The notes under the pieces are model-generated. The model was not told where the DNA came from. It did not search any database and saw only the letters and a program-made list of their open reading frames with translations. Position numbers and translations under genes: made by a program. This document shows positions 17,200 to 24,560 of a DNA stretch of 64,000 nt, one piece after another. How positions within the stretch are numbered: position 1 is the first letter of the stretch; every line of letters begins with the position of its first letter. Source of the stretch: Planctomycetota bacterium (GTDB taxonomy: Bacteria; Planctomycetota; Phycisphaerae; UBA1845); NCBI GenBank assembly GCA_016200265.1, contig JACQFE010000009.1, positions 1 to 64,000 of the forward strand, given 5' to 3'.

Positions 17200-18978
17200 T
17201 TAGGCGTGAACCACAGCCGAGAGTCTCTCGGGCACGAGGCATACATCCTGAATCGCGTGGCCGGTGAGGCGCGAGATCGGAATTGTGACCGGTGGCTTGT
17301 CAGGTCGGCCTGTGGTCCAGCAGATCAGGCGATCGCGAAGCTCATTCGTCGCGATGAGCAGATCATCCGCGACCTCGACACGGCGGAGCGTTTGACCACC
17401 GGCCTCATATTGTGACGAAAAATTGTCACCCCAAATTCGAACATGCACTCGCGCCGACGTATCCGTGAAAACCAATCGTGGAACACCGTGCGTCGTGATC
17501 ATCCACACGGACTCGACGGCTCGTTTCATGCCGCGATGGATGAGCTTCGGATCGGTGGATGAATCAGCAACTCGCTGCCAATGAAGCACGTCACCGTCGG
17601 CATTGCCCGCGATCACACCGAAATCAGTGGGGCAGACGGCCGTGATCGCACTTTCACTTCCCGAATGAGTCTGCGGCGGGGTGTCGAGATGTGCATCCGC
17701 GGGCCAACTGATGATCTCGCGATCGATGCCGCAAGACAGTTGGCCGTCAAATTGTCGAATGTCTCGTGTGGCCTTTGCGGATTGCGTTTCTTGTTCGAAC
17801 AGGCGAATTGGTCCGCGCGGGGCGTCCATGTTCCACCGAATGATTCCAAGCTCGGAATGCGCGGCCCAAACTTGATCACCCGACGCCGCGACGGAATTGA
17901 ATCCTCCACGGACCGCTTTCGCGCCGGGAACTGTCAGCACGATATCCGGCTCCGCGCGGTCTTGCGGCAGGCGGCAAACGCCAGTGGCCGCTCCGATCCA
18001 GAATGAACCATCATCGCCGAGTTGCACCGACCGCAATGCTCCAACCGGCAGGTTCATGCGAAGCCGGCGCGAGGGCGAGGATAAATCACTTGGATGAAAG
18101 TACAATACTTCATCGCCCGCAATCACGACGATCCATTTCGTAAGCGTCGTGGCCGCAGCTTCGGCGAAGAGTGTCGCATACAGCTCACCGCGCTGCCGCT
18201 CGGAAAAAGTCTTGATGAGTTCGGGCATGGACGACGCTGGGTGTTCATTTTGCATCTCGCGAAGACGATCCAACAGCGATTGCAATTTTTCAACGTGAGC
18301 GATGCGGGCGTTTTGCTGCGACTCCTCGACCCCGCGATGGGCTTCATCCTGTGCGCGACGCGTTGACGCCCTTTCGCGGGCCGCATGAACTTCGCCCCAC
18401 GCCGTAGAATGAAATCGAATGGACAACGGACCTTGGAGAGAGAGGCCGGACTCGAACCCGATGGCCGAAAGTGCCTGCGCGAGTGCGGTTTCCGCCTCGT
18501 GTCCGTCGCTTCGTGTCAGGGCTTCGGCATCGTGGGCGGAACAATAGTTCGTGAGCGCATCTTGAACGGTCGGCTGAAGGAAGGCCGTCAGCCGCGGGAT
18601 GTGAACTACGCGATGACTTCCCAACACGGCGTGCTTGAAGGACTCAAACTCACTACGCTCGCAGTGAATGACGACGGACGTTCGCGCTGTCGCGTCACAG
18701 GTGTAGCCGTCGCGCGATCGCAGGCCTTTGATGTCGAATGGCAAATCCAGCGGCGTACAGCGAACAAAGAGAACGCTTTCGGCGCCCTGTGACTCGACAT
18801 TCCCGCCTGCGGATACAAAGACGTGATCGCCGACGTTGCGTGTGACTAGTGCAGCCCACTGCGGTGGGAGTTTGATGGCGCGCTTGAGAACGGAAAATAT
18901 CTCCACTACGGGCACACACAATGCAATGTGCTCGACGTGAACGAAGAAAGTCGTGGGATCAAATTTAGCAGTCAACAT
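17200..18978 (-). CDS. SPFH/band-7-like protein with coiled coil and C-terminal beta-propeller
   Basis: I do not recognise the full-length family. Residues about 45-195 resemble an SPFH (band 7/stomatin) domain: LFVRCTPLDLPFDIKG, then LRSRDGYTCDATARTSVVI and the late segment AQALSAIGFESGLSLQG. Residues about 195-245 are charged and helical (RERASTRRAQDEAHR, VEKLQSLLDRLREMQ), as in SPFH coiled coils. Residues about 280-592 contain repeated four-stranded-sheet-like units (GDDGSFWIGAATGVCRL, SGDQVWAAHSELGIIRWN, FGVIAGNADGDVLHWQR), fitting a WD40-like propeller. It is the last gene of a minus-strand array, 96 bases after the AAA gene. A membrane scaffold handled by the AAA partner is a reasonable but untested idea. 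Confidence 0.55.
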   Translation of the reverse strand: MLTAKFDPTTFFVHVEHIALCVPVVEIFSVLKRAIKLPPQWAALVTRNVGDHVFVSAGGNVESQGAESVLFVRCTPLDLPFDIKGLRSRDGYTCDATARTSVVIHCERSEFESFKHAVLGSHRVVHIPRLTAFLQPTVQDALTNYCSAHDAEALTRSDGHEAETALAQALSAIGFESGLSLQGPLSIRFHSTAWGEVHAARERASTRRAQDEAHRGVEESQQNARIAHVEKLQSLLDRLREMQNEHPASSMPELIKTFSERQRGELYATLFAEAAATTLTKWIVVIAGDEVLYFHPSDLSSPSRRLRMNLPVGALRSVQLGDDGSFWIGAATGVCRLPQDRAEPDIVLTVPGAKAVRGGFNSVAASGDQVWAAHSELGIIRWNMDAPRGPIRLFEQETQSAKATRDIRQFDGQLSCGIDREIISWPADAHLDTPPQTHSGSESAITAVCPTDFGVIAGNADGDVLHWQRVADSSTDPKLIHRGMKRAVESVWMITTHGVPRLVFTDTSARVHVRIWGDNFSSQYEAGGQTLRRVEVADDLLIATNELRDRLICWTTGRPDKPPVTIPISRLTGHAIQDVCLVPERLSAVVHA

Positions 18979-19032
18979 AACGTCAAGATCGAAGAGCGAA
19001 TTTAGAAGATCGAAAAAAGCGCTCGTCTACCT

Positions 19033-19055
19033 ATTATTTCGATCTTTGCCATTCG
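19033..19055 (-). repeat. Short dispersed repeat in the gap between the AAA and SPFH genes
   Basis: Read on the minus strand, this 23-base stretch differs at two positions from 30563-30585, a spacer 11.5 kb away. The shared core is GAATGGC(A/G)AAGATCGAAAT. The surrounding 96-base gap is AT-richer than the genes and contains further GATCGAA units. Confidence 0.5.
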
Positions 19056-19074
19056 ATATTCGCTCTTCGGGCCT

Positions 19075-20334
19075 CTATCTCTCGTTCGCGAACTTCTCAT
19101 ATTTTATCAGATCGGAGGGCTGAACGGATGGATGCGTCTCGGAAATTTCCGTCAGCACGTCCTGCATGGAGATTGCTCGTTCGGCCGCACCACCAACTGC
19201 CTCAAGGAAAGGCCTTTCTGCCGCCTTCTGTGCGATTGACTTAATATCGGCCCCACTGTAACCCGCCAGCCGGTCGCACAGCACACCGAAATCGACGTCA
19301 TCGGCCATCGGACGCCCCTCGAAGGAAAGCTCCAGCAGCCGATAGCGCGCCGGTGCATCCGGCAGCGGAACATACACCTTCGCGTCAAGCCGGCCAGGCC
19401 GGAGCATGGCCTCATCCAGCATCCAAGGCCGGTTCGTCGCTCCTACAAATAGTAGCGCGCGATCCGCCGTCCGATCAAACCCTTCAAGTTCTTGCAAAAT
19501 CTGCGGTACGACCCGCTGCATGACGGTTGAGCTGTCGGATTGACGTTTGGGAACGAGGGCCTCGGTCTCGTCGAGGAAAATAACCGAAGTCGGCTCGGAT
19601 TTTGCGGCGTCGAAAAGTTTTCGAACGTTTTGCTCGGCCTCACCCACCCATTTGCTCATGATCTGGGCCGGGCTGACGAGGAAAAACGCCGCGTCGATCT
19701 CGTGGGCGATCGCTTTGGCGATCATTGTTTTTCCTGTGCCCGGCGGGCCATAGAGAAGAATTCCGCCGCCCGCGCCGATGCCGTATTTGCCCGCTAGCTC
19801 GCGGTGCAGGAACGGATAAATCATCTTGAGGCGAATTTCCTGCTTGACGTCGTCTAGGCCGGCGATGTCGTCGAATCCGATCTTGGGCCGATCGCGCACC
19901 ATCCAATCCGACGCATCGGCGCCGGAGTCGTCTTCTTTGACTCCTTGCCGCGCACCGCTGCCCGGACCACGGCGGGCAAAGCCCGCCCTACCTCCGTCAG
20001 GTGCGCTTCCGCTTCCTTGTAGGGCGGGTTTCACGCGCCCACCGCCACCCCCGATCCCTCCTCCCGCACCGCCTCCGCCCTGTAGGGTGGGTTTCACCCG
20101 CCGTCCGCTACCGCCTCCGCTTTGCCAATCACAATCTTTCGCCAGCTCGATCAACTCTGCCGCAAGCTCCTCATGCTGACGCCGTGCGGCCTCACTCTTC
20201 GCCGCCGCCGCGAGTTCGATGATGCACTCCGCGGCCTCGACCAAATAACTCCGCGCAACGTGATAATCCCCGGCCTTGTAGGCTTCGACGCCCTTGGATT
20301 TGAGCCGATCAAATGTGGAAAAAGAGACGGTCAT
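19075..20334 (-). CDS. Vps4-like classical AAA ATPase with MIT-like N-terminal domain
   Basis: Residues 1-70 form a helical hairpin unit (FSTFDRLKSKGVEAYKAGDY, ARSYLVEAAECIIELAAAAK), in the style of MIT domains of Vps4 and spastin. Residues about 71-145 are a Gly-rich linker that is partly encoded by dispersed repeats. The AAA module has Walker A GPPGTGKT (196-203), pore segment KWVGEAEQNVRKLF, Walker B VIFLDETEAL (251-260) and second region of homology ATNRPWMLDEAMLRPGRLD. The end PSDLIKYEKFANER matches the Vps4-type C-terminal helix. All residues for ATP hydrolysis are present, so an active hexameric unfoldase or remodeller is expected. Its start overlaps the nuclease stop (ATGA). The client may be the SPFH or nuclease neighbour; that is inference. 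Confidence 0.8.
   Translation of the reverse strand: MTVSFSTFDRLKSKGVEAYKAGDYHVARSYLVEAAECIIELAAAAKSEAARRQHEELAAELIELAKDCDWQSGGGSGRRVKPTLQGGGGAGGGIGGGGGRVKPALQGSGSAPDGGRAGFARRGPGSGARQGVKEDDSGADASDWMVRDRPKIGFDDIAGLDDVKQEIRLKMIYPFLHRELAGKYGIGAGGGILLYGPPGTGKTMIAKAIAHEIDAAFFLVSPAQIMSKWVGEAEQNVRKLFDAAKSEPTSVIFLDETEALVPKRQSDSSTVMQRVVPQILQELEGFDRTADRALLFVGATNRPWMLDEAMLRPGRLDAKVYVPLPDAPARYRLLELSFEGRPMADDVDFGVLCDRLAGYSGADIKSIAQKAAERPFLEAVGGAAERAISMQDVLTEISETHPSVQPSDLIKYEKFANER
19971..19992 (-). repeat. GC-rich palindromic repeat inside the AAA gene, copy 1
   Basis: GGCGGGCAAAGCCCGCC followed by CTACC is a short hairpin element of the same family as 20018-20039, 20081-20102 and 33174-33194. Here it is inverted relative to the other two copies in this gene. 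It encodes the linker residues GRAGFARRG. Confidence 0.65.
20018..20039 (-). repeat. GC-rich palindromic repeat inside the AAA gene, copy 2
   Basis: TGTAGGGCGGGTTTCACGCG, continuing CC, encodes RVKPALQ on the minus strand. It differs from copy 3 at two positions. Confidence 0.65.
20081..20102 (-). repeat. GC-rich palindromic repeat inside the AAA gene, copy 3
   Basis: TGTAGGGTGGGTTTCACCCG, continuing CC, encodes RVKPTLQ on the minus strand. It stands 63 bases from copy 2 in the same orientation, so the protein gains the repeated peptide RVKP(T/A)LQG. Confidence 0.65.
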
Positions 20335-21023
20335 GCGCTGTGCGCTGCGGGTGCGTGTTCATTCCACCATCGATTTATTATGGAATCAAGATCCCCACCA
20401 CCATGTTCCTTGGCATACGCAAATAGGCATTGCCACCATTCGCGCACAATCGGCTGCCGATGAAAACACTCAATTTGTATTGAGGGATGAGGCGAGTAGA
20501 AGTCGGATACCATGCCCGCACCACCGCGCATTGCACTCCTTGCGCTTCTCGCAAGTATCCGAAGATTAATTCTACTTCGCTCACTGAACACTTCCGGCTC
20601 ACATTCCGCTAGCCAAGCAATTGATCGATGCATGTCATGCACGATTAGCCGGCCAGGGATTCGATAGATTGCGTCTACAAATTCGCCGCCGAGAATCATG
20701 GCGTCGCGCCATTCATCCCGCGCACATCCGTGCCTACCATGAAACTCTTCACCGTCGCACTCGAAGGCAATACGACGACTATGCGTATTCGCTACAAAAT
20801 CCATCCGGAAGCACCCACAAATGGTGCTAACGCTCACTTGGCGTTCCCATGTCGTTTTTTCATCCAAGTACTTCGCCATGTTCCAAGCGAAGAAATCTTC
20901 GATAGGACTGTCATAAGGCGGCTCATAACACGGCGCATTACTTCCCTCGGGGATTAGTCTCTTAAGTTCGGACAACAACAAGGTAATACTCCAGAGCGTC
21001 GAATCAATCGTCCCAACAGCCAT
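20331..21023 (-). CDS. DUF559/Vsr-like restriction-fold endonuclease
   Basis: The pattern of a PD-(D/E)XK nuclease of the DUF559/Vsr type is present: SPIEDFFAWNMAKYL (acid at residue 42), a Q in WERQVSVSTICGCFRMDFVA (Asp 75), then RRIAFECDGEEFHG (Glu 88, Asp 90, His 95) and RDEWRDAMILGGEFVDAIYR. These are the residues expected to hold metal and cut DNA. About 80 further C-terminal residues (WWQCLFAYAKEHGGGDLDSI) are not recognised. ATG 21023 is used; GTG 21035 is four codons longer. Either start overlaps the end of the nucleotidyltransferase gene, and the stop overlaps the AAA start. Target and specificity are unknown. Confidence 0.72.
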   Translation of the reverse strand: MAVGTIDSTLWSITLLLSELKRLIPEGSNAPCYEPPYDSPIEDFFAWNMAKYLDEKTTWERQVSVSTICGCFRMDFVANTHSRRIAFECDGEEFHGRHGCARDEWRDAMILGGEFVDAIYRIPGRLIVHDMHRSIAWLAECEPEVFSERSRINLRILARSARSAMRGGAGMVSDFYSPHPSIQIECFHRQPIVREWWQCLFAYAKEHGGGDLDSIINRWWNEHAPAAHSA

Positions 21024-21357
21024 TGAGCCGCGCACAATCTACGCCGGATCGGTCATGCAAAACCTTGCCTCGGTCGAAGGCTTCGCGAATCAAGATGTCA
21101 TGTGCATCATAGGACCGCTGCACGTCCTCAGGCCGTCGCGAGATGAGATCGATTGGAAAATCGGGCGACAAGCGAGTGAGAATTTCAACCGACTTTCGAA
21201 GGCCGCTACCTTCGAAAGGAAGGATCACGAGGAAGTCCACATCTGAATCCTTGCTCGGCGCGCCATATGCGTACGACCCAAACAGAATGATCCGCTCCGG
21301 ATCGAATTCCTCGACGATCCGGCGGGCCAATTCTTCGATGCGACTCATCGCTACCAT
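21004..21357 (-). CDS. MNT-family nucleotidyltransferase
   Basis: The 117-residue product carries the minimal nucleotidyltransferase motif: ERIILFGSYAYGAPS, then DSDVDFLVIL with the metal-binding Asp 39 and Asp 41, and a later Asp 70 in DFPIDLIS. These small enzymes usually pair with a HEPN protein as the antitoxin of MNT-HEPN modules, where they AMPylate the partner. No HEPN (R-x4-H) gene is adjacent. Instead its 3' end overlaps a nuclease gene. ATG 21357 follows GGAAGA; ATG 21348 is an alternative. The frame is open far upstream, but that part does not resemble the family. It is probably the first gene of the four-gene array. Confidence 0.8.
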   Translation of the reverse strand: MVAMSRIEELARRIVEEFDPERIILFGSYAYGAPSKDSDVDFLVILPFEGSGLRKSVEILTRLSPDFPIDLISRRPEDVQRSYDAHDILIREAFDRGKVLHDRSGVDCARLNGCWDD

Positions 21358-21562
21358 ATTCGTTCTTCCGCCAACAGTATTGCTGCCAAGAGCATGCGGA
21401 ATCTTACCACAACGAGGGTTAGGCGTGCGACCGACGCGCCGTCGCCACGCTTGCAAATTATTCCAAGAGTCTATTGTTGACGCCCACCGCGTTTCCTCAT
21501 AGAAAGCGTCTTCTTTTGGCGCGTAAACCAATTGAAAATCTACAACTTTTTAGGAGGGTCTG

Positions 21563-22699
21563 ATGTCACGAGGAATCTCGCACAGTTGCCGTATTGTCGC
21601 CGTAGGTCTTGGCTTTCTGGGAACCTGCGCAGCCATTGTTCTTGCCGCAGGAAATCCGACTCCGCGCATCATCCGGCCGCCGGATGATCGCGTCGACTAC
21701 TTCGCGACGACTCCCACACTTCAGACGATTGGCAATTCCGTTGCTGCGCAGTTCACCGCCGATAATCTCACCGCCAACGCCGACGGAACCTTCACCGTCA
21801 ATTCCGGAACGCTGTCTTCAGATTTCAGTCCGCTCTGTGCGGGTGAGCGATTCGGCGACCAGCCGACCGGCGCAAGTTGCACCGCGACGCTGGTCGGGTC
21901 CGACGTACTGATCACGGCCGGACACTGCCTCGACGACAACGGCACGCGTGCCGACCTGACCACAATCTTTTTCGTATTCGACTACGACATCAAGCAGGCC
22001 GGCGTGAATCCGTCCAACTTCAATGCCGACCAAGTTTACCGGCCAACCGCGGTGATCGGCTTGTCCAACGTGGCGAATACGGCCAATGACTGGGCCGTTG
22101 TGCGACTCGATCGGGCGGTCACTGGACGAACACCTGTCGGCGTCCGCACCAGCGGTGCGATCGCCGTTAGTCAGGGTGTCGTCGCGATCGGCTTTGGCGC
22201 GGGCCTACCGATGAAATTCTCCGGCAATGCGACGGTTCAGGAGCTTGTCGAATTCGGTTTTACCGCAAACCTCGACATCGTCGCCGGTAACTCCGGCGGG
22301 CCGATTATCAATGCCGATACGGGCCTGATCGAGGCCGTGCTCAGCGCCGACCAGGGTATCGATGATTATCATCAGGACGGGAATTGCTTCCGGGCGACTG
22401 TGTGCCCGCAGGATCCCGGCTGTGACAACAGCTTCACGCTACTTGCCTCCGTTATGACCACGGAATTCCAAACTACGATCCAAACTGCGATCGGCGGCAC
22501 GACTGGCGGCGGCACGGCGGATGCGGACGGCGACGGGGTTTCCGATCAAACCGATCAATGTCCGGACACTCCGGCCGGAACGCAGGTTGGTGCGAATGGG
22601 TGTGAAGTAGTTACCACATCACGTCCTCCCTGCGGCGCGGTCGGATTGATCCCGCTGATGTTCATGACTCTTGGGTTGGCTGCGATGCGACGACGATAA
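21563..22699 (+). CDS. Secreted trypsin-like serine protease with C-terminal sorting-type tail
   Basis: The signal peptide covers about residues 1-30 (AVGLGFLGTCAAIVLAAG). The chymotrypsin-fold catalytic triad is visible: His in SDVLITAGHCLDDNG, Asp in NTANDWAVVRLDRAV and Ser in IVAGNSGGPIINADTG. After the protease domain comes a type-3 thrombospondin-like calcium motif (DADGDGVSDQTDQCPDT). The end has PPCGAVG, a short hydrophobic helix and a final MRRR. This resembles MYXO-CTERM/GlyGly-CTERM-type tails, so the enzyme is probably held at or processed on the outer surface. GGAGG precedes the ATG. It is divergent from the four-gene array and has a strong terminator. Confidence 0.85.
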   Translation: MSRGISHSCRIVAVGLGFLGTCAAIVLAAGNPTPRIIRPPDDRVDYFATTPTLQTIGNSVAAQFTADNLTANADGTFTVNSGTLSSDFSPLCAGERFGDQPTGASCTATLVGSDVLITAGHCLDDNGTRADLTTIFFVFDYDIKQAGVNPSNFNADQVYRPTAVIGLSNVANTANDWAVVRLDRAVTGRTPVGVRTSGAIAVSQGVVAIGFGAGLPMKFSGNATVQELVEFGFTANLDIVAGNSGGPIINADTGLIEAVLSADQGIDDYHQDGNCFRATVCPQDPGCDNSFTLLASVMTTEFQTTIQTAIGGTTGGGTADADGDGVSDQTDQCPDTPAGTQVGANGCEVVTTSRPPCGAVGLIPLMFMTLGLAAMRRR

Positions 22700-22745
22700 A
22701 ACGCCGAGGGAAACTCAAATTTCAATCTCAGGTGAGTGATGTGTG

Positions 22746-22774
22746 GGACCGGCTTTAGAGCCGGTCCTTTTTTT
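22746..22774 (+). terminator. Intrinsic terminator after the serine protease gene
   Basis: GGACCGGCT, loop TTAG, AGCCGGTCC forms a perfect 9-bp stem followed by seven T residues, 47 bases after the protease stop. A related but imperfect unit (GACCGACTGGAAAGGCGGTC) follows at 22789-22808. Confidence 0.85.
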
Positions 22775-22852
22775 CAGTTTTTGTCACTGACCGACTGGAA
22801 AGGCGGTCCTACAAATGTCAGCGGCAGATCGTGGGGCGGCTTGATTGGTCGG

Positions 22853-23398
22853 TCATCGCTTCGGGCTGTCAAGCTGCTCGCGGAGCACGCGAACCAACAG
22901 GTCGTTTGAGGTCTTGTCCGGCGTTTTCATGGCCTGTTCGAACTTCTCGACGCGGCGCTGTTCTTCAAGGTAATTGCGGATGTCAGGCACGAGTCGAATC
23001 GCATCCTTGAGGATGCCGCGAAGGTCCGCGATGTTGTCGCGATCGACATTGGCCACGCTTTGCTCCAGCGTCTGGATGATGCGCTCCATCTCGGCGACCC
23101 AATCCTGATAATTGTTTTCCTCGGCCAGGTAAGCCCGCGCATCGGAGATTAGAAACGTGCGAAGAACTTCGCGATCCGCGTCGGCGAGTTCCTGGTTTTT
23201 CTCGAGCTTGCGAATCGTGGCCTTGGCGTCGTCGGCCCAAAGCGATTGCTGGATCTCGCGAACGTAGCCTTCAACTTGGTTGAGATTTCGTTCGAAGGCC
23301 TCAAAATCATCCACGGATTGATTGCTCAAGGCGGTATTGGCCGCGTCGCGAAGTCCGCCGATGGTTTTCGTGAATTGCTGAGTGTCAACGAGTGGCAT
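22853..23398 (-). CDS. Predicted coiled-coil cytoplasmic protein, unrecognised
   Basis: The 181-residue product is almost entirely helical and charged (FEAFERNLNQVEGYVREIQQ, ATIRKLEKNQELADADREVL, MERIIQTLEQSVANV, YLEEQRRVEKFEQAM). It has no signal peptide, membrane segment or known motif. I do not recognise the family. It lies on the same strand as the SPFH/AAA/nuclease array but is cut off from it by the oppositely oriented protease gene, so membership is not supported by position. DCC-family and other minus-strand genes lie upstream. Confidence 0.6.
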   Translation of the reverse strand: MPLVDTQQFTKTIGGLRDAANTALSNQSVDDFEAFERNLNQVEGYVREIQQSLWADDAKATIRKLEKNQELADADREVLRTFLISDARAYLAEENNYQDWVAEMERIIQTLEQSVANVDRDNIADLRGILKDAIRLVPDIRNYLEEQRRVEKFEQAMKTPDKTSNDLLVRVLREQLDSPKR

Positions 23399-23572
23399 CG
23401 TTCAAGCCTCCAACCGAATGTCCAAAAAATCCGGAATCCATTGCGTTGCGGTGCCGGCGAGCAGACGCCGACCGCAGGAGTCCATCGGCCTCGTTTCCGC
23501 GTGCCTTGAACGATGACGGCGGGACCCAAATGATGGACCGATAGTCAATTTGATTTTCTTGATTGCCGGGAT

Positions 23573-23989
23573 TTAGCGACGGATGGTCGGGGCGGCGGAT
23601 CGGTCGAGTTCGCACGCGCCGGATTTACAGAGGCCCGATAGCTGCATGCGATGTTTCGCCACCCGCGAATAAGCGATTCTTGAAAGTCCGTGAATGATGG
23701 GAACGTAATAGAGCCAGGAAAGTCGCCGCCAGAAGGGAAGTCGAGAGGCGATTTTCTGAATGGCGTCGGCCCCGACAAACGTTCGTCCCTGCGGCGTGAT
23801 CAGGCGCATGCCTGTATCAAAATCGGCGTTCGCCAACTGCGGGAATCGATCTTCGATGCCGGGCGACTGGCGAGGGATGCACTCAAAAACGTTCTCCCTG
23901 TCCATGCGGCGGATGCGGTCGACTTGCGACCGGCAAAAGCCGCATTCTCCATCATAGACGACAACTGTTTTTTCATGCTTCAACATCAT
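23573..23989 (-). CDS. DCC-family (DUF393) thiol-disulfide oxidoreductase-like protein
   Basis: The 138-residue product starts TVVVYDGECGFCRSQVDRIR, the D-x-x-CxxC signature of the DCC1/YuxK family, with the redox pair in CGFC. The later RLPFWRRLSWLYYVPI and a hydrophobic, aromatic C-terminal half are typical of that family. The biochemical role of DCC proteins is poorly known; a thioredoxin-like fold is generally assumed. Two adjacent ATG codons (23989, 23986) could start it. It precedes the coiled-coil gene on the same strand with a 174-base gap. Confidence 0.8.
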   Translation of the reverse strand: MMLKHEKTVVVYDGECGFCRSQVDRIRRMDRENVFECIPRQSPGIEDRFPQLANADFDTGMRLITPQGRTFVGADAIQKIASRLPFWRRLSWLYYVPIIHGLSRIAYSRVAKHRMQLSGLCKSGACELDRSAAPTIRR

Positions 23990-24013
23990 GCGACCTTACA
24001 GCGGTCAATCTCG

Positions 24014-24298
24014 TCAAATTCGCCCAGCTTCGTACGTTCCGATGCAATCGCCATGAGCGATAACGTATTCGCCGATCGCCTTCAGAAATTCCTCTTTGTT
24101 ATGTTCTGGACAGGCCTCAATCAGCGTGTCCAAAGCATACAGCCGGAAGCGATTATGGTGAATTCCATGACCGGACGGCAACGGGGGCCCGCGAGCGCCA
24201 ATTCGCCATTCGAAGACACCATATTCTAGGAACTGGAGTGTCGGAGAGGCAACAAGGTGAAGCTGATTTCGTGCCTGGCAAGGCGACGCATGCCTCAT
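24014..24298 (-). CDS. Possible small ORF or gene remnant, unrecognised
   Basis: A 94-codon frame ends just before the DCC gene. Its second half (FRLYALDTLIEACPEHNKEE, FLKAIGEYVIAHGDC) reads like a real helical protein, while the first 45 residues look random. The ribosome-binding site is poor. It could be the 3' part of a decayed gene. Apart from this frame the stretch 23990-24560 holds nothing I can support. Confidence 0.3.
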   Translation of the reverse strand: MRHASPCQARNQLHLVASPTLQFLEYGVFEWRIGARGPPLPSGHGIHHNRFRLYALDTLIEACPEHNKEEFLKAIGEYVIAHGDCIGTYEAGRI

Positions 24299-24560
24299 TT
24301 TTTATCGCATGGCGACGCGATTTCGACCACAGACTCAATTGTTCGTGATGGTTATCACGAACAATTTCACCAGAAATCCGGAACGCCTTCAACGTGGAGA
24401 AGGGCGCACATCATGTCGCTTGCCCATGTTCCGCATTCGCTCCTTGAAAGTTATGGGCGGGTCACATGGGAATTCCGGTTTGAATTGTACACTCGTAGCG
24501 GCATAGGATTTCAGCGAGTGGAGGGTGCGGACGGGGTTCCGTCCGAGGAGACCCAAACAA

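Noticed and set aside
21004..21357. Standard MNT-HEPN toxin-antitoxin pair
   Set aside because: No adjacent frame carries a HEPN R-x4-H motif; the neighbour is a nuclease fold.
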